A stretch of 64,000 nt of DNA from Mannheimia haemolytica (GCF_004342115.1 NZ_SMAC01000011.1:1-64000), one strand, 5' to 3'; shown: positions 18,861 through 27,931, counted from the first letter of the stretch. The notes: generated by a model not told the origin, from the sequence alone. A program made the numbers and translations.

Positions 18861-19226
18861 ATGTCTAACTATGTAAAAACCGAGATTTCAGAACAATTCA
18901 GAACCGTTGCGGTTGAATTCGATTTAGAGGATAACCGCATTTTTGAGTTGGGCGAGCGGATTAATACTGAATATGATGTTGCCTATATGAACGGTTATAA
19001 CTGGGCTGCATTTTTACGGGCTTATCTTAGTATTTATCGTCCAAGCCTATTAGAGTTATTAGAAGAAGATCCGGACGTAGGATGTTATTATGTTACCTAT
19101 CCGCTTTCCGAGAAAAGTAAAGAGAAAGCAAGGGAATTAAAGAAGATTATTGTTTATCTGGTTGAAAATGAGGAAGAGATTTTAAACTTCATCGGCGAAC
19201 ATCTGGATAATATTGAATGGGATTAG
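18861..19226 (+). CDS. Acidic protein of unknown function in the isc operon (possibly Imm51-like)
   Basis: A 121-residue soluble acidic protein. The stretch 'DVAYMNGYNWAAFLRAYL' and the later 'EDPDVGCYYVTYPLSEKSKEKARELKKII' recall immunity-protein families such as Imm51, but I am not sure of this. The C terminus is very acidic (VENEEEILNFIGEHLDNIEWD). It begins nine bases after the hscA stop behind AGGAGG and ends 18 bases before fdx, so it is firmly part of the message. A role in Fe-S assembly is only guilt by association. Confidence 0.5.
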   Translation: MSNYVKTEISEQFRTVAVEFDLEDNRIFELGERINTEYDVAYMNGYNWAAFLRAYLSIYRPSLLELLEEDPDVGCYYVTYPLSEKSKEKARELKKIIVYLVENEEEILNFIGEHLDNIEWD

Positions 19227-19244
19227 TAATAAGGAAACTTTAAA

Positions 19245-19586
19245 ATGCCAAAAATTGTTTTTCTTCCACACGAAGAATTTTGCCCGGAAGGTATGGTTGT
19301 TGAAGCTAAAGCCGGAGATAATTTATTAGAAGTAGCACACGAAGCAGGCGTTGAAATTCATCACGCTTGCGACTGTTCTTGTGCTTGTACCACTTGCCAC
19401 GTGGTAATTCGTGAGGGTTTTGATTCGTTAAATGATACTTCAGATCAAGAAGAAGATATGCTGGATAAAGCTTGGGGATTGGAAATAGACAGCCGTTTAA
19501 GTTGCCAATGTATTGTTGGTGAAGAAGATTTGGTTGTTGAAATTCCAAAATATAATTTAAATCACGCAAATGAGGCAGCGCACTAA
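19245..19586 (+). CDS. fdx: Isc-type [2Fe-2S] ferredoxin
   Basis: Electron donor for Fe-S cluster assembly. The 113-residue protein is an adrenodoxin-like ferredoxin with ligands Cys42, Cys48, Cys51 and Cys87; additional cysteines at 44, 46 and 89 are also present, with '[16 protein letters not shown]' around the first three ligands. The C-terminal hydrophobic end seen in E. coli is replaced by '[10 protein letters not shown]'. Its stop overlaps the iscX start by one base (TAATG), giving translational coupling. Confidence 0.95.
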   Translation: MPKIVFLPHEEFCPEGMVVEAKAGDNLLEVAHEAGVEIHHACDCSCACTTCHVVIREGFDSLNDTSDQEEDMLDKAWGLEIDSRLSCQCIVGEEDLVVEIPKYNLNHANEAAH

Positions 19587-19780
19587 TGAAATGGACAGAT
19601 ACCCGAATGATCGCTGAAAATCTGTATGATATGAACCCGGATTTAGACCCGACCACGGTTCGTTTTACAGATATGCATAAATGGATTTGTGAAATGGAAG
19701 ATTTCGATGATGATCCGGAAGCATCAAATGAACATATTCTTGAAGCGATTTTAACTATCTGGCTAGAAGAGTATGAATAG
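19586..19780 (+). CDS. iscX: IscX, acidic regulator of cysteine desulfurase
   Basis: A 64-residue IscX/YfhJ protein that binds IscS and iron and modulates assembly. '[33 protein letters not shown]' and '[18 protein letters not shown]' are near-universal in the family. It ends the isc operon and is followed within ten bases by a clear intrinsic terminator. Confidence 0.95.
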   Translation: MKWTDTRMIAENLYDMNPDLDPTTVRFTDMHKWICEMEDFDDDPEASNEHILEAILTIWLEEYE

Positions 19781-19789
19781 TAGTAGGAA

Positions 19790-19816
19790 CCTAAAGCAAG
19801 TGCTTTAGGTTTTTCT
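19790..19816 (+). terminator. Terminator of the isc operon
   Basis: CCTAAAGCA and TGCTTTAGG form a nine-pair stem with a tiny loop followed by TTTTTC. Confidence 0.92.
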
Positions 19817-19908
19817 TATTACAAGCGGTTAGAAAAATAAAATTTTTTACATATGACTGTTATAAAGCCGAATACAGTTATGCATTATTTCAATATGAGG
19901 ATAAATTT

Positions 19909-20844
19909 ATGAGTGAATCTAAACCTTTTCCAATAACTACAGGCTTTTTTGCAATGCCATTAGGGCTGGGGGCGTTAGGCCTTGCCTGGTTAAATGCAAC
20001 GCCTATCACTCCTTATGCTACAACAATTGGTAATATCATTGCTGGAACGTCAGTCATACTTTGGGTAGCCTTATTAGGCTGTTATGTGTATCGTGTGTTT
20101 TTTTGTTTTGAGCAGATTAAAGCAGAATTTATGCACCCAGTGCAATGTTGTTTATTTTCCTTAGTGACAATGACAACCATGATAAGCGGTGATGTGCTCT
20201 ATGTATGGGGTTTTTATTTAGGCGAACTATTGATTTTTTTAGGCGTCATGGTGCATTTAATTTTCTTGGTTTTTATTATTGGTGGATTATGGAAAGGCAC
20301 ACAATTTTTGCCGGAAACGCTACACCCGGTACATTACCTACCGCCAATTGCAGGGAGCTTCACTATGGCAAGTTCATTAAGCTTAATTGGCTACAGTGAA
20401 ATTGCCTCTTTATTTTTAGGCATTGGCATAATTTCCTGGTTAGTATATGAACCCACTATGTTACAAAGAATTCGGCTTAGTCCGCTTTTTCCGATTGCTA
20501 GACCATCTTTAGGAATTGTTCTTGCTCCGGCATTTGTGGGCGCTTCTGCCTATTTTTCTATGGGTGGAGAATTAGACTTGTTGGCAAAAATGTTATGGGG
20601 ATATGGATTCTTACAATTCTGTTTTATTTTACGAAACCTCAAATGGATAGCTGAAAATGGCTTCTCGATGGGTTTCTGGGCATTTTCATTTGGTTTAGCT
20701 GCAATGGCAAGAGGTGCGATTGAATTTTATCAATTTGAACCTTTATCTTTTATTGGGTTAGCCGGCTTCACTATTGCCAATTTCGGCATTGGGTTATTGC
20801 TGATCTTTACCCTGAAATTGTGGCTACAACAATCAAGAGCATAG
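19909..20844 (+). CDS. tehA: TehA/SLAC1-family anion channel
   Basis: A 311-residue membrane protein with ten helices, family TDT (tellurite resistance/dicarboxylate transporter). The Haemophilus member is the structural model for plant SLAC1 anion channels. The N-terminal 'PITTGFFAMPLGLGALGLAW' is the conserved first-helix block and 'PSLGIVLAPAFVGASAYFSM' a later one. tehB, often adjacent, is absent here. It stands alone after the isc terminator. Natural substrate is uncertain; tellurite resistance is an overexpression phenotype. Confidence 0.82.
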   Translation: MSESKPFPITTGFFAMPLGLGALGLAWLNATPITPYATTIGNIIAGTSVILWVALLGCYVYRVFFCFEQIKAEFMHPVQCCLFSLVTMTTMISGDVLYVWGFYLGELLIFLGVMVHLIFLVFIIGGLWKGTQFLPETLHPVHYLPPIAGSFTMASSLSLIGYSEIASLFLGIGIISWLVYEPTMLQRIRLSPLFPIARPSLGIVLAPAFVGASAYFSMGGELDLLAKMLWGYGFLQFCFILRNLKWIAENGFSMGFWAFSFGLAAMARGAIEFYQFEPLSFIGLAGFTIANFGIGLLLIFTLKLWLQQSRA

Positions 20845-20944
20845 GAACATTATAAATTCACTAAAATAACGCCACCTTTTAAAGAATCCATACATTTAAC
20901 CAACTTAAACTTTGGGAATTGATTTTGAGAAAGTGGCGGATAAC

Positions 20945-22195
20945 CTAATGGTTTATTAGGTCGCTATCTAGCTTGATGCTTCTTACCGCATACACTCTGC
21001 GTTTATTCAGCTCTTCCCGAATTGCTTGTTTTTCAAAACCGTCTTGAATAACTTGCTGCACATCAATTTCGATTGCGGCTTGGTAATATTTTTTCGCCAA
21101 TTCAGGTTGGGGGTAATTCCTCTGTTCAAAACCTAATCGCCCTCTAGCATCCGCTTCACAGGCGAACAGGAAATCAAAAAAGCGGTTTGGTTTACGCCAC
21201 ACATCTAGGCTGTTAAACAGTTTTATTACCGTTTCAGGGCGAAGTTCCGCCATTTTATGGCAATGCGTGTGGTATTCGGTCACTAAAAGGGCAAAATCTT
21301 TAATCTCAGTTGGGATTTTTAACCGATTGGCTAACTCTCGGGTTGGTTGAATGCCTTTGACTTCGTGTCCGTAGTGATGAGGCAAAATATCAGCAGGCGT
21401 TAAGCCTTTGCCTAAGTCGTGGCAAAGGGCTGCAAAGAGTAAAGCGGTCGGATTTTCCGCTTTTTTTGCAAGTCTTTTTGCCTGTTGTAGCACCATTAGA
21501 GTGTGTTTGCCGGAGTCAATTTCAGGGTGGTGTTGAGGTGGTTGTGGTACGCCAAACAGACGATCCAGTTCAGGGAATAGCACTTTTAATGCCCCAATTA
21601 AGCGTAAAATGTCAAAATAAACGTGCGGATTATCGGTTTCAAAGGCTTTCTGTGTTTCCAACCACACACGTTCAGCGGTTAAATGTTCCAATTCACCGCT
21701 TTGTACCATCTCTCGCATTAATTTCAGGGTTTCAGGAGCAATGGTAAAACCAAATGAATGAAAACGGGCGGCAAAGCGGGCAACCCGTAGCACCCGTAGC
21801 GGATCTTCGCTGAATGCAGGAGAAACGTGGCGGAGTAGCCGATTTTCTAAATCTTGCACACCGCCATAAGGATCAAAAAGTGTGCTGTTTTCATCTTGGG
21901 CGATGGCGTTAATGGTTAAATCTCGGCGGATCAAATCTTGCTCAAGCGTGACGTTTGGGGAGAAATCGCAAATAAAGCCGTTGTAACCATTGCCGTTCTT
22001 GCGTTCTTGGCGAGCAAGGGCATATTCTTCTTTGGTTTCAGGGTGTAAAAACACCGGAAAATCTGCCCCAACTTGTTGAAATCCTTGGGCTAAAAGTTGT
22101 TCGGCAGTTGCGCCAACCACTAAAAAATCTCTATCTTTCACTGGCAGCCCAAGAAGTTGATCCCGCACTGCTCCACCGACTAAATAAATATCCAT
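20945..22195 (-). CDS. cca: CCA-adding tRNA nucleotidyltransferase with HD domain
   Basis: Builds or repairs the 3' CCA of tRNA. The head shows '[25 protein letters not shown]', with the catalytic DxD in the KDRDFL stretch, and '[10 protein letters not shown]' follows. The C-terminal HD phosphohydrolase domain ('[11 protein letters not shown]') marks the multifunctional gamma-proteobacterial type. The 416-residue length fits. An in-frame TTG two codons earlier is less likely. The ATG directly follows the tail of an uptake signal, and no standard ribosome site is visible, so translation may be weak or use an A-rich leader. Confidence 0.94.
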   Translation of the reverse strand: MDIYLVGGAVRDQLLGLPVKDRDFLVVGATAEQLLAQGFQQVGADFPVFLHPETKEEYALARQERKNGNGYNGFICDFSPNVTLEQDLIRRDLTINAIAQDENSTLFDPYGGVQDLENRLLRHVSPAFSEDPLRVLRVARFAARFHSFGFTIAPETLKLMREMVQSGELEHLTAERVWLETQKAFETDNPHVYFDILRLIGALKVLFPELDRLFGVPQPPQHHPEIDSGKHTLMVLQQAKRLAKKAENPTALLFAALCHDLGKGLTPADILPHHYGHEVKGIQPTRELANRLKIPTEIKDFALLVTEYHTHCHKMAELRPETVIKLFNSLDVWRKPNRFFDFLFACEADARGRLGFEQRNYPQPELAKKYYQAAIEIDVQQVIQDGFEKQAIREELNKRRVYAVRSIKLDSDLINH

Positions 22196-22227
22196 TTGCA
22201 AAAAATCTCAAAAAATGACCGCTTGTT
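22193..22227 (-). promoter_or_regulatory. Uptake signal running into the cca start codon
   Basis: On the minus strand ACAAGCGGTCATTTTTTG is followed by AGATTTTTTGCAA and then ATG. It is a near-ideal Apl-type uptake signal whose TGCAA tail touches the start codon. Confidence 0.75.
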
Positions 22228-22246
22228 ATATTTTACGCTCGATCTA

Positions 22247-22364
22247 GTTCCCCTCTTTAGCAAAGAGGGGGTAGGGAAGATTTGGCAGAATTTCTATACG
22301 CTCATACGAAATGTTGAAATAGTATCAAATCTCCCCCAGCCCCTACTTTTCTAAAAGGGGAGTT
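22247..22364. repeat. MITE-like inverted repeat, family B
   Basis: About 118 bases with complex ends: CCCCTCTTTAGCAAAGAGGGG on the left, CCCCTACTTTTCTAAAAGGGG on the right, and inner arms GAAGATTTG / CAAATCTCCC. The A/T-rich centre has no coding capacity. It lies between nth and cca on the same strand. Confidence 0.75.
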
Positions 22365-22389
22365 ATTCATTAAATACCACCAGATAATG

Positions 22390-23022
22390 TTATTCCGTCT
22401 TCTCTTTAAACTCACATAAATCTTCAATAATACAAGAACCACAACGAGGCTTACGGGCAATGCAAGTGTAGCGTCCGTGTAAAATCAACCAATGGTGAAC
22501 ATCGACTTTAAATTCGTCCGGCACAACTTTGAGCAGTTTTTCTTCTACCTGAACTACATTTTTGCCGGGAGCGAAGTTCGTGCGGTTCGACACCCTGAAA
22601 ATATGGGTATCGACTGCAATCGTAGGGTGTCCGAATGCGGTATTCATCACCACATTGGCGGTTTTTCTGCCAACACCGGCAAGGGCTTCGAGGGCATCTC
22701 TGTCTTCAGGCACTTCGCCGTTATGTTTTTCGATCAGATCTCGGCAGGTCTTGATAATATTTTCTGCCTTGCTGTTAAATAAGCCGATAGTTTTGATGTA
22801 CTCTTTTAGCCCATCTACGCCTAAATCTAAAATCGCTTGTGGCGTGTTGGCGACAGGGAAGAGCTTATCGGTGGCTTTATTTACGCCTTTATCGGTCGCT
22901 TGGGCGGATAGAATCACGGCAATTAATAATTCAAACGGATTACTGTAATTGAGTTCAGTTGTCGGTTTTGGATTTTCATTGCGTAAACGGGTTAAAATCT
23001 CAATACGTTTTGCTTTATTCAT
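22390..23022 (-). CDS. nth: Endonuclease III (base-excision DNA glycosylase)
   Basis: Removes oxidised pyrimidines and nicks the abasic site. The 210-residue protein has the helix-hairpin-helix 'LAGVGRKTANVVMNTAFG' with the catalytic Lys, 'AVDTHIFRVSNR' with the catalytic Asp, and a C-terminal [4Fe-4S] loop (C-X6-C-X2-C-X5-C in 'CIARKPRCGSCIIEDLC'). It is the last gene of a proB-yfcA-nth string on the minus strand. Confidence 0.96.
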   Translation of the reverse strand: MNKAKRIEILTRLRNENPKPTTELNYSNPFELLIAVILSAQATDKGVNKATDKLFPVANTPQAILDLGVDGLKEYIKTIGLFNSKAENIIKTCRDLIEKHNGEVPEDRDALEALAGVGRKTANVVMNTAFGHPTIAVDTHIFRVSNRTNFAPGKNVVQVEEKLLKVVPDEFKVDVHHWLILHGRYTCIARKPRCGSCIIEDLCEFKEKTE

Positions 23023-23024
23023 TG

Positions 23025-23789
23025 TTAATTAAAAATTCCTTGCTCGTAGAGCATTTTGCCGACCATCATAAAAGACATAGTCACTAGCATCGGACGGATT
23101 AATTTTTTGCCTTTTGTCATCACCATTTTCGCACCTAGTGTGCCGCCAATAAATTGCCCGACCATCATAATTAAGCCGATTTTCCACATTACCGCACCAC
23201 CAAGCGTAAAGAAAATTAATGAGGCAAAGTTGGAGGTAAAATTAATCACTTTGGCGTGTGCTACGGCTTTAGAGAGGTTGAAGCCGAGCAGCAAAATAAA
23301 TGCCAGAGTCATAAAAGAGCCGGTTGCCGGTCCGAACATTCCATCATAAAAACCGAGAGCGACAGCGGCGGTAAAGGCAAATAGGGTAAAGCTAATGCGT
23401 TGTTTACGATCTTCATCGCCAATTTTAGGGCTGACCAAAAAATAGATGCCGATAATCAGAATTAAGAAAGGCAACAATGTTTTTAAGAAATCGACATTGA
23501 TCATTTGCACAAAAATAGTACCGGCGGCAGAGCCTAAAAAAGTGCATAGAATTAGCAACCAAATTTGTTTTAAATTAACAGCTTTTTTGCGAATAAAATA
23601 GAGTGAGGAAGAGAGTGATCCGCCACACGCCTGTAATTTATTCGTGCCAAGTGCCATTGCCGGAGGAAGCCCTGCTGCCATTAATGCCGGAATAGTGAGT
23701 AAGCCACCGCCGCCAGCGATGGCATCGATAAAGCCGGCAAGGGTCGCAACGGCAAACAAGATTGCTAAAACATCAATTCCCAATTCCAT
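23025..23789 (-). CDS. yfcA: TauE/SafE-family membrane permease (YfcA-like)
   Basis: A 254-residue membrane protein with about eight helices in two repeats. The N-terminal 'LAGFIDAIAGGGGLLTIPALMAAG' and the repeat 'GFYDGMFGPATGSFMTLAFILLLG' are the two glycine-rich signatures of the TauE/SafE/YfcA family, linked to sulfite, sulfoacetate or related anion export. Its start codon overlaps the proB stop (TAATG), so translation is coupled. The coupling to proline synthesis has no evident biochemical reason. Confidence 0.82.
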   Translation of the reverse strand: MELGIDVLAILFAVATLAGFIDAIAGGGGLLTIPALMAAGLPPAMALGTNKLQACGGSLSSSLYFIRKKAVNLKQIWLLILCTFLGSAAGTIFVQMINVDFLKTLLPFLILIIGIYFLVSPKIGDEDRKQRISFTLFAFTAAVALGFYDGMFGPATGSFMTLAFILLLGFNLSKAVAHAKVINFTSNFASLIFFTLGGAVMWKIGLIMMVGQFIGGTLGAKMVMTKGKKLIRPMLVTMSFMMVGKMLYEQGIFN

Positions 23790-24880
23790 TAATACACCAC
23801 CATTTCGTCACTATGCACTGCAACAGAACCAAATTCATAACCAAGGAGCGATTCAATTTCTTTTGATTTCTTACCTTTAATTCGCAGCAATGCCTCACTG
23901 CTATAACGGGCAATGCCGAGTGCTAAGGCTTTGCCGTCTTGGCTGAAAATTTTGATTACTTCACCTCGAGTAAATTCGCCTTTGATGGCAGAAACTCCCA
24001 CCGGCAGTAATGATTTATGTTGAAGCAAGGCTTGTTCCGCCCCGAAATCTACCACAATTTCACCCACTTGCGGAGCAGCAAATAACCAGCGTTTTCTGCC
24101 TTCCAAGCGGTCAGATTGGACTAAAAATTTACTGCCGATGTTTTGCCCGTTTGCTAAATCAACTAACACATTTGGGCGAGAACCGGAGGCGATGATGGTT
24201 TCCACACCGGAGCGGGTAGCAATATCAGCAGCAGTAATTTTGGTACTCATTCCGCCCGTGCCTAAACCGGTTGAACTACCACCGGCAATTTGGCGGATTT
24301 CAGGCGTGATTTTTTCCACCACCGAGAGCAATTTAGCATCAGGGTTTGAGCGAGGATCGGCACTGAATAAGCCTTCTTGGTCGGTTAATAAATAGAGCTG
24401 ATCTGCTTGAGCCAAAATCGCAACTAAAGCCGATAAATTATCGTTATCGCCTACTTTAAATTCTTCGGTAGCAACGGCATCGTTTTCATTAATCACCGGA
24501 ATGATTTTTTGTGCAAGCAGGGCATCAAGGGTATCACGGGCATTGAGGAAACGTTCACGATCGTCCAGATCGGCTCGGGTTAAGAGCATCTGCCCGATAT
24601 GGATATTATAAATATCGAATAAATTTTCCCACACTCGAATGAGCTGACTTTGCCCGACCGCTGCTAACATTTGCTTAGAGGCTAAGGTTTTAGGGAGTTC
24701 AGGGTGTCCTAAATAGTCCCGACCGGCAGCGGCAGCTCCGGATGTCACCACAATCACACGATGCTGTTGGTGTAATTGAGCGATTTGTTTTACCAGCTCT
24801 AACATATAAGGACGGCTTAAACTTTTAGTGCCGTGTGTGAGAGTGCTGGTGCCAAATTTTATCACGATAGTTTTTGACAT
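23789..24880 (-). CDS. proB: Glutamate 5-kinase
   Basis: First step of proline synthesis. The 363-residue protein contains the amino-acid kinase fold ('[13 protein letters not shown]' at the start, '[14 protein letters not shown]', '[24 protein letters not shown]') and a C-terminal PUA domain ('[30 protein letters not shown]'). I start at [10 protein letters not shown]; a longer frame adds 15 residues that resemble no family N terminus. proA is not next to it. Confidence 0.94.
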   Translation of the reverse strand: MSKTIVIKFGTSTLTHGTKSLSRPYMLELVKQIAQLHQQHRVIVVTSGAAAAGRDYLGHPELPKTLASKQMLAAVGQSQLIRVWENLFDIYNIHIGQMLLTRADLDDRERFLNARDTLDALLAQKIIPVINENDAVATEEFKVGDNDNLSALVAILAQADQLYLLTDQEGLFSADPRSNPDAKLLSVVEKITPEIRQIAGGSSTGLGTGGMSTKITAADIATRSGVETIIASGSRPNVLVDLANGQNIGSKFLVQSDRLEGRKRWLFAAPQVGEIVVDFGAEQALLQHKSLLPVGVSAIKGEFTRGEVIKIFSQDGKALALGIARYSSEALLRIKGKKSKEIESLLGYEFGSVAVHSDEMVVY

Positions 24881-24991
24881 AATCTGTTCACTTGTAACTA
24901 AAAATAATGTTGCCAAAAGTATCACTTTTAGGGTGTAAAATCACGCTTAATTTGATATAAAATCAAACCAATTTGCATAACAGGAGAAAAA

Positions 24992-25486
24992 ATGAAAATC
25001 AGCATTATTGTTGCCCGAACAATCAACAAGGTGATTGGCAAAGATAACCAAATGCCGTGGCATTTGCCGGTAGATTTAGCCTGGTTTCGCCAAAACACGC
25101 TCGGCAAACCGGTGATTATGGGGCGGAAAACCTATGAATCTATCGGCAGGTTATTGCCAAAACGCCCTAATATTATTCTTTCCCGTTCAGGTTTTACGGT
25201 GGAAGGGGCTTATGCGGTACAATCGCTCGAACAAGCGGTTGAATTAGCGAAAAATTTTGCAAATACAGCTGAAATAATGATTATTGGTGGGGGGGAACTG
25301 TTTAAGCAAGCCTTACCACTAGCAGAAAGACTTTATTTAACTGAGATTCAAGCAGACATTGAAGGGGATACGTTCTTTGAATTTGATGAACAAAATTGGG
25401 CGTTAGTAGAAGAAAAGTGGTCAGAAATTGATGAAAATAACCCTTTCCGTTGCCGTTTTATGTGTTTAGAACGAAAATCTGTTTAA
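24992..25486 (+). CDS. folA: Dihydrofolate reductase
   Basis: Reduces dihydrofolate with NADPH and is the target of trimethoprim. The 164-residue protein shows 'ISIIVARTINKVIGKDNQMPWHLPVDLAWF' at the start, 'VIMGRKTYESIGRLLPKRPNIIL' in the middle and 'MIIGGGELFKQALPLAERLYLTEI' further on. Family members usually have Ala-Ala or Val-Ala before the first loop; Val-Ala-Arg here is ordinary. It has AGGAG and is divergent from proB, and TATAAA about 30 bases upstream of the start may be its -10. An uptake-signal core lies within the coding region. Confidence 0.96.
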   Translation: MKISIIVARTINKVIGKDNQMPWHLPVDLAWFRQNTLGKPVIMGRKTYESIGRLLPKRPNIILSRSGFTVEGAYAVQSLEQAVELAKNFANTAEIMIIGGGELFKQALPLAERLYLTEIQADIEGDTFFEFDEQNWALVEEKWSEIDENNPFRCRFMCLERKSV

Positions 25487-25605
25487 TAACTAAGCGGTTA
25501 AAAGTAAAAATGTGAACGCAAACCTTTGCTATTTTTAGAGCTAGATACAAATAAAAAAACAGCCTTTAAAATATCGGCAGTTTATTTTATTTGAGGAGGT
25601 TCTAA

Positions 25606-25836
25606 ATGGACTATGTTGAAATACTCGGCTATGTGGCGATGATTTTAGTTGCCTGTTCTTTTTTATTAAAAGATGTGATTAAACTGCGGGTGGTGAATTC
25701 GCTGGGTTGTGCCTGTTTCGTTGTTTATGGTTTGCTGATTGGCTCGATTCCGGTCACCGGCTTAAATGCGTTGGTGGTGTGTATTAATTTATACTATATT
25801 TCCAAAGGCAATAGACCAACTGCCACACATTCGTAA
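25606..25836 (+). CDS. Small inner-membrane protein, YgjV-like
   Basis: A 76-residue protein with three hydrophobic segments. 'EILGYVAMILVACSFLLKDVIKLRVVNSLGCACFVVYG' resembles the repeated unit of YgjV-type and related small membrane proteins, half the size of full YgjV. Function is unknown. A strong AGGAGG ribosome site precedes the ATG. It is followed by an inverted uptake-signal pair that should terminate transcription. Confidence 0.6.
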   Translation: MDYVEILGYVAMILVACSFLLKDVIKLRVVNSLGCACFVVYGLLIGSIPVTGLNALVVCINLYYISKGNRPTATHS

Positions 25837-25853
25837 ATTTTTACCTAAAACAG

Positions 25854-25890
25854 ACCGCTTGTAAGACAGACTTACAAGCGGTTCTTGATT
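25854..25890. terminator. Bidirectional terminator made of two inverted uptake signals
   Basis: ACCGCTTGTAAG and CTTACAAGCGGT form a perfect 12-pair stem around a five-base loop, followed by TTCTTGATTTT on the plus strand and, on the other strand, by a T-rich stretch. It lies between convergent genes. Confidence 0.82.
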
Positions 25891-27270
25891 TTAGAGATTA
25901 TACAGAATATCTAACGCATCACTGAGTTTTTTCACGGTGAACACCTGCATATCTTTAATTGCCTTTTTCGGGACATTGCCGTGAGGAATTATCGCCCGTT
26001 TAAAGCCGTGTTTTGCGGCTTCGCTGATCCGCTCTTGCCCACTGGTAACCGGGCGGATTTCCCCTGCTAAGCCGACTTCCCCAAAAATCACCAAATCTTG
26101 CGGCAATGGACGGTTACGGAAGCTGGAAATTAACGCCAAAATTAAGGCTAAATCGGCACTGGTTTCCGTGACTTTCACCCCACCGACCACATTTACAAAC
26201 ACATCTTGATCCGACATCTGCAAGCCACCGTGTCGGTGTAGCACCGCAAGTAATAGCGATAAACGGTTATGATCTAAGCCAACCGCCACACGGCGAGGGT
26301 TTGCCAGCATTGAGTGATCGACTAAGGCTTGAATTTCAACCAACAATGGGCGTGTTCCTTCCCATAACACCATCACCGAACTGCCCGGCGTTTGCTCTTC
26401 GCTACGGCTTAAAAAAATCGCAGATGGGTTTTTCACTTCTTTTAGCCCTTGCTCGGTCATCGCAAATACGCCCAATTCATTAACGGCACCAAAGCGGTTT
26501 TTCTGGCTACGCAAAGTACGGAAACGGGAATCGGATTCGCCTTCTAACAGCAAGGAAGCATCAATGGCGTGTTCCAACACTTTCGGGCCGGCAAGCGTGC
26601 CATCTTTAGTGACGTGCCCAACCATAATAATCGCCACTTGGCGGGTTTTGGCGTAGCGGGTAAGGAAAGAGGCACATTCACGCACTTGTGAAACACTGCC
26701 CGGTGAGGATTGAATATCCGACAAGTGCATCACTTGAATCGAGTCAATCACCATAATCTTCGGTTTTTCTTGGTCTGCAATATTGCAAATATGCTCGACA
26801 GAGGTTTCAGACAACATTTTCAGATTTGCCGTTGGTAAGCCTAAGCGATTTGCCCGCATTGCAACTTGTTGTAACGACTCTTCACCGGTAACATAAAGCG
26901 TTGGTAGATGTTGGGCTAAACCGCACATTACTTGCAGTAATAACGTACTTTTCCCTGCCCCCGGGTGGCCACCAATCAGTATTGCTGACCCCGGTACCAC
27001 ACCGCCACCGAGTACACGATCCAGCTCGTTAAAGCCACTGCTAAAACGAGGCACTTCCTGCAAGCTGATGTCAGACAGCGTTTGTACTTTGCCTGAAGTT
27101 TCACCTGCATAGCCGCTAAAGCGGTCAGATTTGGCGGTTTCTTTGCTGGAAATCAACCGCACTTCACTGATGGTATTCCAAGACTTACATTCCCGACATT
27201 GCCCCATCCAACGGGAATATTCAGCCCCGCAATCATTACAAACATAAGCGGTTTTAGGTGCTTTTGCCAT
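25891..27270 (-). CDS. radA: DNA repair protein RadA
   Basis: A RecA-like ATPase that drives branch migration in recombination, including uptake of transforming DNA in naturally competent bacteria. The 459-residue protein has an N-terminal zinc finger (CNDCGAEYSRWMGQCREC), Walker A 'GGHPGAGKSTLLLQV', the RadA-specific 'KNRFG' motif and a C-terminal Lon-protease-like domain ending near 'VKKLSDALDIL'. The start is clear. It is divergent from the pil operon across 180 bases, which hold a CRP-S-like site. Confidence 0.96.
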   Translation of the reverse strand: MAKAPKTAYVCNDCGAEYSRWMGQCRECKSWNTISEVRLISSKETAKSDRFSGYAGETSGKVQTLSDISLQEVPRFSSGFNELDRVLGGGVVPGSAILIGGHPGAGKSTLLLQVMCGLAQHLPTLYVTGEESLQQVAMRANRLGLPTANLKMLSETSVEHICNIADQEKPKIMVIDSIQVMHLSDIQSSPGSVSQVRECASFLTRYAKTRQVAIIMVGHVTKDGTLAGPKVLEHAIDASLLLEGESDSRFRTLRSQKNRFGAVNELGVFAMTEQGLKEVKNPSAIFLSRSEEQTPGSSVMVLWEGTRPLLVEIQALVDHSMLANPRRVAVGLDHNRLSLLLAVLHRHGGLQMSDQDVFVNVVGGVKVTETSADLALILALISSFRNRPLPQDLVIFGEVGLAGEIRPVTSGQERISEAAKHGFKRAIIPHGNVPKKAIKDMQVFTVKKLSDALDILYNL

Positions 27271-27343
27271 TTTTTATCCTTGAGTGACGAAATTTAGCAA
27301 ATTCTATCAAAAAACTGTATGGATAAACAGATGAAAAATTTAT

Positions 27344-27365
27344 TTTTTCGATCTGCATCGAAAAA
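27344..27365. promoter_or_regulatory. CRP-S-like competence site before pilA
   Basis: TTTTTCGATCTGCATCGAAAAA is a near-perfect 22-base palindrome with the spacing of CRP sites. Pasteurellaceae CRP-S sites have a TGCGA/TCGCA core and need Sxy; here the core is TTCGA/TCGAA. It sits about 85 bases before pilA. Confidence 0.65.
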
Positions 27366-27371
27366 TTGACA

Positions 27372-27395
27372 TTTGCCGGTCGCAAAGCCGGCAAA
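27372..27395. other. GC-rich hairpin in the pilA leader region
   Basis: TTGCCGG and CCGGCAA form a seven-pair stem around TCGCAAAG and are followed by AAAAATTT. It may lie in the promoter or the mRNA leader; its role is unknown. Confidence 0.5.
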
Positions 27396-27451
27396 AAATT
27401 TGCACACTTGATTCGCCACAATTTGTTGGTGCAATTTATAAGGAAATTTAT

Positions 27452-27931
27452 ATGCAAAAAATTGTACATTTTCGACCGCTTGGCATTCGCCAACTGCATC
27501 GGGCATTTACCCTAATTGAGTTGATGATCGTGATTGCGATTATTGCCATTCTTGCCACCATTGCGATCCCTTCCTATAACTCATACACCCAAAAGGCGGC
27601 GTTATCGGAGTTATTGCAAGCCTCTGCTTCGTATAAATCAGACGTTGAACTCTGTATTTACAACAGTGGCGGGCTGGATAACTGCTCCGGTGGCACGAAT
27701 GGGATTCAGGCGAATAAAACCAGTAGTAATACCACTAAATACCTAAACTCAATTGCGGTAACAAAAGGCGTGATTACGGTAACCGGCAAAGGCTCTCTGA
27801 ATGGTTATGGCTATACCTTAACACCGTCGTTCTCAAATAATACGATTAGTTGGACGGCAAGTTGTAGTGGCAATGATACGAGCCTATTTCCAGCTAATTT
27901 CTGTAGCACAACTGTTACACCAAACGGCTAA
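27452..27931 (+). CDS. pilA: Type IV major pilin, ApfA/PilA type
   Basis: The subunit of the competence pilus that draws DNA to the cell. The 159-residue precursor has an 18-residue leader and cleavage site A18/F19 ('HRAFTLIELMIVIAIIAILA'), with Glu at position 5 of the mature form. Most prepilins have Gly before the cut; Ala here is like A. pleuropneumoniae ApfA. Two later cysteine pairs can form disulfides. AAGGAAAT is the ribosome site. First of four pil genes; regulation by CRP-Sxy is expected from the site upstream. Confidence 0.94.
   Translation: MQKIVHFRPLGIRQLHRAFTLIELMIVIAIIAILATIAIPSYNSYTQKAALSELLQASASYKSDVELCIYNSGGLDNCSGGTNGIQANKTSSNTTKYLNSIAVTKGVITVTGKGSLNGYGYTLTPSFSNNTISWTASCSGNDTSLFPANFCSTTVTPNG

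Noticed and set aside
27254-27506. Two minus-strand frames between radA and pilA
   Set aside because: They lie across the pilA promoter and start and show no protein-like pattern.
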